Source: Xenoacremonium recifei
Lineage: Eukaryota > Ascomycota > Sordariomycetes > Hypocreales > Nectriaceae
NCBI GenBank assembly: GCA_012184525.1
Contig: WOFQ01000003.1
Location: 310,001-374,000 of the forward strand
Length of the DNA: 64,000 nucleotides
Direction: 5' to 3'
Shown here: piece by piece, positions 55,818-64,000 of the stretch
Numbering within the stretch: position 1 is the stretch's first letter
How the letters are laid out: the number at the start of each line of letters is the position of its first letter
The notes under the pieces: generated by a model
What the model was told of the DNA's origin: nothing
Database searches by the model: none
What the model saw: the letters and a program-made list of their open reading frames with translations, nothing else
Made by a program: the position numbers and the translations under genes

Positions 55818-57325
55818 ATGTTCAGCACAAAACGGCGGAAGGTCGCGCACGATGCGCCGCCAAAGAAGAAGGCCGCTCCTGCCGAAAAGCCTCCCCGTGA
55901 GGCGTCCCCCGAGGAGTCGAGCGAGGAGGAATCAGCCACTCTAGAGGCCCCGTCCGCGGAAGAGGCACCAGACACCCCGAAGACCTTTGCAGACCTGGTA
56001 AGACTTCTATTGGCCTTTGCACTCTTGAGAACCTCTGCTAATCATATCTTCTCTTCTAGGGCATTGTTGAATCTCTATGCGAAGCCTGCGCCGCTCTCAA
56101 CTACAAGTACCCGACACCGATTCAAGAAAAGTCCATCCCCGTCGCTCTACAAGGTCGTGATATCATCGGTTTGGCAGAAACTGGTAGTGGAAAGACAGCA
56201 GCTTTTGCTCTTCCCATTCTCCAAGCTCTTCTCGACAAGCCACAGCCTCTATTCGGTCTTGTGCTGGCACCAACCCGTGAACTAGCAGCGCAGATTGGTC
56301 AGGCCTTCGAAGCGCTCGGTTCGTTGATCTCTCTACGATGTGCCGTCATTGTCGGTGGCTTGGACATGGTGCCTCAATCCATTGCACTGGGAAAGAAACC
56401 ACACATCATTGTTGCGACACCGGGTCGTCTGGTCGATCACCTGGAGAAGACGAAGGGCTTTTCCCTGCGAACGCTAAAGTACTTGGTCATGGACGAAGCC
56501 GACAGACTGCTCGATATGGACTTTGGTCCTAGCATCGACAAAATTCTCAAGTTCATTCCACGGGAGCGCCGTACCTATCTCTTCTCGGCTACCCTTAGCT
56601 CCAAGATCGAGAGTCTTCAGCGAGCCAGTCTGAGGGATCCCGTCCGCGTCAGCATCAGCTCCAACAAATACCAGACAGTCTCAACTCTTCTGCAACACTA
56701 CGTCTTCATTCCCTTCCCGCAAAAAGACACCTATCTCATCTACCTCGTCAACGAACATGCGGGTCAATCCACCATCATCTTCACGCGAACAGTCTGGGAA
56801 ACCCAGCGAATCGCTATTCTCCTCCGTACCCTGGGCTTCGGCGCTATCCCGCTCCACGGCCAACTCTCACAGTCTTCCCGACTCGGTGCCCTAAACAAGT
56901 TCCGCTCTGGTTCTCGAGACATCCTCGTGGCTACGGACGTCGCTGCTCGAGGTCTCGATATCCCAAAGGTGGATGTGGTTCTGAACTACGATCTACCTCA
57001 GGACTCCAAGACTTACATCCATCGTGTCGGTCGTACTGCTCGTGCAGGAAAGTCCGGTGTCGCCATCACCATCACGACTCAGTACGACATCGAAACGTAT
57101 CTGCGCATTGAGGCGGCCCTAGGCAAGAAGCTGGGCGAGTACCCGACCGAGAAGGAAGAGGTCATGACGTTCCAGGCCCGTGTGGAGGAGGCTCAGAGGC
57201 ATGCGAAGAACGAGATGAAGATCTTGACGAACGAGCGAGGCAAGAAAGGCAGCACTCTGAAGGGAGGGAAGCGAGGAAGAGACGGCAAGCGGAGGCGGGA
57301 CGACATGGACAAGGATGAGGGCTAA
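55818..57325 (+). CDS. RRP3: DEAD-box ATP-dependent RNA helicase RRP3 (DDX47)
   Basis: Nucleolar helicase for 18S rRNA maturation. Two exons (55818-55997, 56060-57325) encode 481 residues. The N-terminus is charged (KKKAAPAEKPPREASPEESS). Q motif: NYKYPTPIQEKSIP; motif I AETGSGKT; Ia APTRELAAQ; Ib ATPGRLVDH; II MDEADRLLD; III LFSATL; IV TIIFTRTV; V VATDVAARGLDIP; VI HRVGRTARAG. All are intact. The C-tail is basic (GGKRGRDGKRRRDD). It shares a promoter with SSF1. Confidence 0.96.
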
Positions 57326-57995
57326 TCGACAATGGGATCATGAACGTCACAAAACGAATCAAAATATTCTTCGTTTAATCTATCAGAAGTGTTTCGTCAG
57401 CACCCGCAAACCGCTAATACCGCAACTACTGCACCTCCCGTATGGTTACCGACTTGACACGCCGATCTACGAAACTAAACGCCCAGTCGTCCGCCCGGAA
57501 TCAACGCGACTGGGCTGCAATGATCCGAAACCAAGTTTCACGGGAGAGCCTTAAATTTAAGCCTATCCATGTCTGACCTCGCACGATTCCCGTCAGCTTG
57601 GAATGGCTGTTTCAGTGTCTGCAACCGCTTCTTGTTTCATCGCAATACTTACAGGGCGTACAAGGCTGACATCGGCCATGAATCCCTGTCGGCGCCAGCG
57701 GCCGCTCCCGGGAAACTGTCTACCCTAGGGAGATGAAGGAGAGGGATTTACTCTACTTTGTTGAGAGACGCCGTGAATCACGAATTGCCTCTTGTGGCGA
57801 ATAAGAAGCTGGTAATCCATTTAGGAGAATGTGTTTAAGACTGAATCGAGGTTATAAAAGTAAAGTTCCCGTGCTTCTTAATACTATAATAAAAGTCATT
57901 TCGTTTGAACATTCATTCGTCTCTTGTTGTGTCTAGCTACGCCTTTCCATCCCTCACCTTCCTTTCTATATATATTTCAGGTCTTTAGATCTACC
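57326..57995. other. Intergenic, promoter of AA14
   Basis: 670 bp of 3' flank and promoter. The last 60 bp before the AA14 start are C/T-rich with TATATATATTT near 57967. No gene is supported. Confidence 0.35.
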
Positions 57996-59080
57996 ATGCT
58001 CCTAATCATTGCATTACTCTCTCTTGCTGCATCTGTGAGCGCGCACATTGCCTCCTGGAACAAGGGCATGTACTGCAGGGTACTTTTCTCAACTTCATCC
58101 ATTTGTGAATCACCTCTCATATTAATATAGGGCGGGAACAACTCTGAAGTCGACGATCCCAACACCAATCTCGTCGTCAACCCTCTTTACATGCTTCCCA
58201 AATCCCAGTGGTGGATGCAAGCCGACCGCGGCTGCGACCTCGTCCCGCCACCCGACGGCGAATTCCTCGAGCTCCCCGCTGGCCAGTCTTTCATGACAGA
58301 ACTTGCCAACAATCGAGCCTTCACAACACTATCATATAATGGCAGTCTGACTACCGAGTGGCAGGATGGCCAAAATCGCAGCATGCCGTGGCGAGGACCG
58401 GGGAATCCTGCTGGGTGCTTGGTGGACAATCCGGATGGCAGGGGAGGGGAGTTGCATACGACTAGCATTGAGGGCACCGGTGGGACAGCGTGGGCGATCT
58501 CGTATGAAAGCGATATCCGCAGTGTGACGATGGAGAACCTGGTGGTGTTCTCAGTACGATACTAGTATGCTTGTCTCAAGTGACTCTAAAAAGGGGCGGA
58601 TACTGACAGAGAGAATAGCTCTCCCTTCTTCCGCGAGACCTGGTACGACGTTCCCGCCGATATGCCTCCCTGTCCCGACGAAGGATGTTACTGCGCCTGG
58701 CTTTGGATCCCCGATGGCTGTGAGTTTCTCATCTTGTATAAGGGGCATATATCATGCTGACTTTTGTAGGCGGCGAGCCCAACATGTACATGCAGAATCA
58801 CCGTTGCAAGGTCACTGGCAGTACATCGTCTAAGATACTCGGAACACCGAAGCCGCCTGTGTGGTGCAAGGACGATCTATCGCAGTGTGTCACAGGTCCA
58901 AAGCAAATAATGGCCTGGCATCGTAGGAAGACCCTTTCTACCTCCCATCCATGGCTTTAATTGATGAGCATTACAGAGGCGAGCGGGAACAATGTTGACC
59001 CTCCGAATGGCCAGTCGCCGACTTATAATTGGCGCATGGGGTTCTATGATGGGTCACAGGATGATATCTTCACTGACTAA
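57996..59080 (+). CDS. AA14-type copper lytic polysaccharide monooxygenase
   Basis: Secreted enzyme. The signal peptide MLLIIALLSLAASVSA ends in Ala, leaving a mature N-terminal His (HIASWNKGMYC) that would be the first ligand of the copper histidine brace. Six exons are read. Later parts are VNPLYMLPKSQWWMQADRGC, PDGEFLELPAGQSF, GTAWAISYESDI, then FRETWYDVPADMPPCPDEGC, CAWLWIPDGCGEPNMYM and a C-terminal YDGSQDDIFTD. This arrangement matches AA14, members of which oxidatively cleave xylan coated on cellulose. The internal brace His is probably in GELHTTS (inferred). About 290 residues. Wood or plant cell wall degradation is the likely context. Confidence 0.8.
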
Positions 59081-59486
59081 ATGGAGACGTATCCCAGTGG
59101 GAGTTGAAGTCTTCTTTAAACGTAAGAGGAGATTCTTCAATTTCAAGGTTAAGGCGAGCGTGCATAAGCCTAAGAAATAGAGATCCAGCGTACAATAGGG
59201 ACAAGGCTCTGGAGAAGGGGTAGGGATCTGGCTTTATTTATACATAAGGGATCTATTATTGTAAATTAAAGCTTTTAAAACTGGTGAATATTTGTCTAGG
59301 AATGATTTCCCGCGCGAATGACATAACTCTTACAATTGTTAACCCTTGCTGCATCTTGCTTGACGCTCTGAAGTTATATTACCTCCTCATGCCCCATTCC
59401 ACCTGTAGTGGCATAGCCTTTTACTCCCCCCAAGCCCTCCATCTTCTTCACTCCGGTTCTGAGACCATACCCGTCCTATTCTTACC
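59081..59486. other. Intergenic, convergent 3' ends
   Basis: 406 bp between the AA14 stop and the convergent DHA1 stop. It is AT-rich around 59230-59350. Nothing else was seen. Confidence 0.35.
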
Positions 59487-61289
59487 TTACACGGCAAACT
59501 TGCTCCTCTTTCTCAAGCTTGCTCCAAAGTAGTACATGCCGAACATGCCAAGGACGCACAGGACACTGCATCCAGCCAAGAGGCTGACTCCCCCGGATAT
59601 ACCCAAAGCTCGGAACATGTGCGGCGAGAACAACACGGCGGCTCCCGCAAAGCCCGCTCGTGAGAGAGCATTCGCAGCAAATAACGAGCCAGCGTAAGGC
59701 GGGTAGGTGAAGGGGAGGTAAATTAGGACAGCCTGCGTAACTATCAGGACGCCACAAACACTGATTGCAACGCCAATCAGAGGGACGATCCAATGGACCG
59801 AAGCTCGTGCAGTCCAGGCTGGTCATTCGTCAGTTTTGATACCTCGCACAGGAACAAAGGGAGACTCACCGAACAGAAAGAGACCAATAGGGACCCAAAA
59901 GGTTGCAAACAGTCCCGGCCAAAGTCTCGCCTCCGGAGGTATAGGATCAAACTTGGCAAGTCTCTTCGGCGAGATGTATCGAATATTGAGATAGAGCAAG
60001 GACATCGCAACGATCAAGCCCACAATCATGGTCAAGAACGCCAGCCCCTGCGACCCAGCACTAAAGCCGTACACGCCACCAAATACGATAGGATACGACT
60101 CAAAGAAGGAGTAATATGTGCCATACACAAGCGCCATGTACAACGTTGAGAATAGCACGGCAGGGTCTAGAGCGTTAATCTCCCACGGTTTGATGAGCGC
60201 GTTGAAGAGGACGGTGCGAGCGCGCATGTCACGCTGCCGCAGCTCCGACTGGGACACCAGATCCTTCCGACCCGTCATTTTGCGCAGTCGTCGAGCTCTT
60301 TGGAGGAGGATCGTATCGGGGGAGGTTTCGGGCAGGAAGAGTAAGACGAGGACGGCAACAGGGGCGGAGAGCCAGAGGAGTTCCCAGGCGCTCCATCGCC
60401 AGTTTTCGGCTGCGACTGCGTAGTCCGCGATGACAGGTCCGAGGGCCTGTTGGGCCTTGTGAGATGACTTGGTTCAGTATATCGTCAGGGGGGGACTTAC
60501 TGGTGCCAGCGACGCGCCGCCTCCCCAGAATGCAATGACATAGTCCATCATTTCCGGCTTCATGAAATCGCCGTAGGAAGCTCCTACTGTGGCTAGTGCA
60601 GGAGAACACAGAACACCTAGCAGGAACCGCAGTATCAAGATTCCCGCCATGTTATCGACTAGAGCCATCGGGACCGCAAGGATAGCGAACAGAGAGAAAC
60701 TGATTGCATAGGGTGGATTGCGCCCAATGACTGGAATCTCTGTCAAGGGCGACAACAGCATTGGGCCAATGCCATAACCCCAGATGTACAGCGCCAGGCC
60801 GAGGTTGGCCACATCCTGGCTGACACCGAACTTCTCTCTAATGCCGGTGACACTGGCGGTGTAAATAGACGATCCTAAGTATGCGGCAAAGGTGTATGCG
60901 AATAGAACGATCGAGATAAAGGTCTTTTTCCCCGTAGACCAGTTCCGTGGGTTTTCCGGATCGTCGGCGGAGTACCACGTTACGATCGTGATGTTGTCTC
61001 CGATGCGAGTGCGGTCACTCGTGTCGTCTTGGACACTCTGGTGAGCATTCTCTAGGTCCGGGTCAGCGCTCTCAGGTCGTGGACTGGTCTTTTCGGTATC
61101 GGCCGTCGAACTATTGCTCGAAGAGAGTGTGTAATCCGCTGGAAGCTGGAAGCCAGGCTCTTCATCTGCGTACTTGAGGAAACGGTTGCCAGTAGTCAAT
61201 CGGATCAGCCATCCTATGGCTGTGTCGCGAAACACCTCCATTGTTTCGAAGTATGCCTTCTGATCAATCAGAGAGTGGATGGTTGACAA
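59487..61289 (-). CDS. MFS drug:H+ antiporter, DHA1 family
   Basis: A 12-TM exporter with a long acidic cytosolic N-terminus (STADTEKTSPRPESADPDLE). WYSADDPENPRNWSTGKK is the classic DHA1 lead to TM1. LLSPLTEIPVIGRNPPY is the loop after TM2 (motif A). Then GYGIGPMLLSPL and the FWGGGASLAP segment of motif C, LPETSPDTILLRRARRLRK between halves, and a C-terminal half with YESYPIVFGGVYGF-like SFFESYPIVF. Two introns: the second joins LFLF to AWTARASVHW. It ends GASLRKRSKFAV. It is close to benomyl/fluconazole-resistance type pumps. The co-directional Zn2Cys6 gene 350 bp upstream may control it. Confidence 0.87.
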
Positions 61290-61641
61290 TGGGCAAAAGA
61301 GACTGTGTTGGGTGTAAGTGGACGTTTAAGTAGCCAGGAGAGTTGCCATCGTCACAATCCTCGTCCATGATGCTTGTTGAAAAGGGATAGGGTTGCGCAA
61401 CTGATTTCAAATCTGGTCGATTTGCAAGCAATTCTTCAAATTCCGCTAAATCCGCCGACACACACAATTAAACAATACCGAAGGACTGTTGACTGCCGTG
61501 ACATGACCCCATCGTGAAGCAGAGCGCGCAACGCTAACCTCTTGAAGCCCGAGCATGGATCCGACACACATCTCAGGGATCGGCAATCCGCTGCTTGAAG
61601 CCCACAGTGGCCTGAGATCCTCCCAGCGCGCAACGCTAACC
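61290..61641. promoter_or_regulatory. Promoter of the DHA1 transporter with direct repeat
   Basis: 352 bp between the regulator's stop and the transporter's start. AGCGCGCAACGCTAACCTC at 61523-61541 is repeated exactly at 61625-61643, where it overlaps the regulator's stop codon. CTTGAAGCCC also occurs twice (61541, 61594). Confidence 0.5.
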
Positions 61642-63477
61642 TCATCTGTTCAGTGCTTCTGAGGTTTCGACTGCTGCAGCAGCAGCTGGTTCGAGCATCA
61701 TGCCCGCCCAGATGAGGACATGCCCGTCGGAGAGGTCCATGTACGGCAATTGAGGGGCCTGTGTCTTCTCGACACTGTCGGGACGCGAAGCAAGGGCCTT
61801 GGCTAACAGCGTCGCCTGGCCGATCCCCATGTAGTCTCCAATCCAAAACAGCGTGTTGATGAAGTACTTCCGATCTGCCAGCGGGACGGCAGGGCATGCG
61901 GCTGCTGTGTACAGTGGGTGTAAAAGAAGAAGCCCACCGACGGGTCTGTTGGGCGGAATATCTGGTGAGCCAGTGGCTGCAAGTCGAAGATACTCGTCTA
62001 AGTTTTCGGCCAGGCAGAACGGAATGGACGCCTTCATGTCGGCTACCAGGTCTCTTGCTCGCTCCTGATACCCAGGTATTGATTCCTCAGGACCCAAGAG
62101 TTTAGCAAGGCGCAGTGTAATGTCGACTTGGGTCAATTGAGCTTTCCGCCAGGTGTTCCAAACAGCGGCCACGTAAACTTCCATAGCATAAGCATAAGCA
62201 CAAGTTCAGGCCTCAAGCAGTCAACAGCTGTAACTCACAGTCAAAATACTTATCAACCCTTCCCTCGGCGACAAAGGCGGTTCCGGGTGTCTCAGCGGCT
62301 GCGTTTCGCACGCGGCCATACACCTGAGGAGCCCAGTAACAATGCTTCTGGAGATTCCAATTCGAAAGCTGCGTATCTAATTCCGAAGCCTCGTCCTGGA
62401 GCTGAGACAGAGTCTGAATGGGGGTGGATGGATCTTCCAACAGCATCAGAGCGCGTTCCTTGAATGGGTGAAACTTGATTAGGATCGCGTCCAGGTTTTG
62501 AAGACAGCCCTGGGTGACCGGTGCGCAAAGCACTCCCATTCCGGCGTGTTCGGCAGCCTAGAGACCGTGAGTTAAAGAATGGCCGTTACTTCCAATACAG
62601 GCTTACTTACCACTGGAGTTCGGAGCACGAGGGGGTTGCCCAGCGAGTAAACCCTCACGCCCTTCTTGAGGTCGAAAGGCTTCACGCCGCCCTTCAAGAT
62701 CGCGCAGACTCCTTGCACATGGGCCTTGTGCTGCGTGGGAGACGAATCGCTGCTGACTATGATCTACCCAGAAGTCAGAAAGAAAGTAGCTCGGTCTCTG
62801 GAATCCGCCAAACCTCATAGATCCCGAGGAGCACCGCTGTGTAGAGACTCTCAATCGAGACCACCGTCGTCTCTTCAGACAAGCTCTGCGTAAAACTCCT
62901 CAGAAGCTGCCCATACTGCCACTGCGCTCTCTCTGCAAGACTCTCTCTCCCAGTCCTCTTCCCAACCGACGCAAGCACCAGGGCCCTCGCCGCAGTAGCA
63001 AGGCTCGAGTCTGGGCTAATGCTGGTCAACAGCGATTCCATACCGTCGAGAAATCCGCGCGACTGCAGCCGGTCGCGAGACTCGAGGACAAACTCGGCGA
63101 GAAAGATGCCCAGTGCGGCTTCTTCAAGCTTTTCATCTGGGACTTCAGGCGCCCACCAGCAGATGGTTGTTTTGTATGTAGCTTTGGGAGGTGTATAGTT
63201 GCGGAAGAACAGGGCCGTGTCATCCTTGTATCCGGGACACCGACGATGAGACTTTACACAGCGATTGCATTCCTTTTTGAGCACGTCAGCATACTTCATA
63301 AATAATTGTACCATGTTGATGGTTGAGGTAGTAAAAGAGTGGTGCTCTGCATACTGGTCGAGTCTCATCGCACTGCGTATGTTAGTATCGCCTCATACTC
63401 ATATGAACGACACAACTTGCCTTCTTACGTCGCTTCTTACACGTCTCGCATCCACGAGAGACGCCGTGATTAACCAT
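61642..63477 (-). CDS. Zn2Cys6 transcription factor with GC-AG intron and 18-nt exon
   Basis: Nuclear regulator. The zinc cluster is assembled from three exons: CETCKKRRKK (exon 1, 63477-63421), CDETRP (exon 2, 18 nt, 63372-63355) and ECNRCVKSHRRC (from 63272), giving C-x2-C-x6-C-x6-C-x2-C-x6-C. The first intron (63373-63420) has a GC donor (GCAAGT). All junctions are in phase 0. The middle region follows: ICWWAPEVPDEKLEEA, LGIFLAEFVLESRDRL, then after further introns RVYSLGNPLVLRTPV and ADRKYFINTLFWIGDYMG, ending VETSEALNR. It is co-directional with the DHA1 transporter gene downstream and so may regulate it (inference). Confidence 0.8.
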
Positions 63478-63881
63478 GGTATACAATGGCGACTTTTGTT
63501 GATAGGTTGTCAGGTGTGGTGTAAGACTAAAAGAAGGATTCCTTAAGATGGGTGACGTTACTAATACCAGCCAGCCAGGCAATCACGTGCGGGAACAGAC
63601 TGGCCATGCCTCTGTTCATGACACAAACTTAGCTCCAAAGCCAACTCATACACCTGGTTTGCTAAATTCCAAGATTAAACAAAATGTTCCTTTCCATTCC
63701 GGTCGTCCAATCGCAAGTCAATCCTTAAGCAGGTCTGCTTTTCCGTTTTCCCGTGGTAATGTACAGCTCCCGAAGCAAGACAACGTTAAATTCCATCATC
63801 CGGCCGCCACCTGAGCATTTTCCATGCTCTCCGCCCCCATACGAAAGGACTCAGAGGGACTCTTGGTCTCGTTTGTGGCCT
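63478..63881. other. Intergenic region
   Basis: 404 bp. An 88-codon forward frame at 63548-63814 shows no convincing protein features. It is the promoter side of the Zn2Cys6 gene and the 3' flank of the next gene. Confidence 0.3.
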
Positions 63882-64000
63882 CTATGCCTCTGCTGTAGCC
63901 TCGGACTGAGCCTCTTCGTCCGGGCCAGCCTCGGCCATCTCAGTATCCTCATTATCGTGGCCCTCATTGGGCTGCTCCCCTTCCTCTTCTTCTTCTTCGG
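63882..64000 (-). CDS. Acidic protein C-terminus (gene runs off the window)
   Basis: The reverse strand is open from the window end to a TAG at 63882, reading a Glu-rich tail (a run of at least five Glu, then GEQPNEGHDNEDTEMAEAGP, ending SEATAEA). Such acidic ends are common in chromatin, chaperone or ribosome-assembly proteins, but 39 residues do not allow a family call. Confidence 0.5.
   Translation of the reverse strand, partial: EEEEEEGEQPNEGHDNEDTEMAEAGPDEEAQSEATAEA

Noticed and set aside
63548..63814. 88-codon forward ORF
   Set aside because: Lies in a promoter-like gap with no recognisable features.

Overview
The window is chromosomal DNA of a filamentous ascomycete (Pezizomycotina, most likely a Sordariomycete). 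The genes carry many short introns of about 48-90 nt with GTRAGT donors and CTAAC/CTAAT branch sites, and the families are typical of such fungi: Zn2Cys6 regulators, MFS, NCS1 and YAT permeases, a HET protein and an AA14 monooxygenase. The lineage is inferred from gene content and not proven. No tRNA, rRNA, CRISPR array, intact transposon, PKS or NRPS was seen.

Layout. 1-11.4 kb: the end of a secreted protein gene, then a probable galacto-oligosaccharide cluster made of a Zn2Cys6 regulator with an apparent frameshift, a maltose-type sugar permease, a divergent GH36 enzyme and a second Zn2Cys6 regulator. 12-13.8 kb: a DHA1 drug:H+ antiporter. 14-22.9 kb: a HyuA-DUF917 fusion, a divergent NCS1 permease and a Dal81-like regulator, suggesting uptake and use of a cyclic amide such as a hydantoin. 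23.3-27.1 kb: an F-box protein, another Zn2Cys6 regulator and a small secreted protein. 27.8-34.6 kb: a membrane-anchored DUF3445 haem protein and two convergent amino-acid permeases. One permease has three back-to-back introns separated by two 3-nt micro-exons.

35.2-39.8 kb: a nucleotidyltransferase-like protein divergent from a HET protein, which could be a self/non-self or immunity pair. 39.9-51.7 kb: a DUF1338 2-oxoadipate dioxygenase-like enzyme, an RNase H-fold exonuclease-like protein, an alpha/beta hydrolase with a divergent regulator, an SDR reductase, a decayed amidase next to a degenerate 13-bp tandem repeat, and a D-2-hydroxyacid dehydrogenase. 52-53.7 kb: an unknown coiled-coil protein behind a diverged tandem duplication. 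54.2-57.3 kb: the conserved ribosome-biogenesis pair SSF1/RRP3 on one bidirectional promoter. 57.9-63.5 kb: an AA14 copper monooxygenase, a DHA1 transporter and its probable Zn2Cys6 regulator. 63.9 kb to the end: an acidic C-terminus running off the window.

Overall the window is rich in carbon and nitrogen catabolism: six Zn2Cys6 regulators and six transporters, many arranged divergently around shared promoters. Function calls rest on motifs read directly from translated exons. Splice sites were predicted by eye and no alignment or database search was run.
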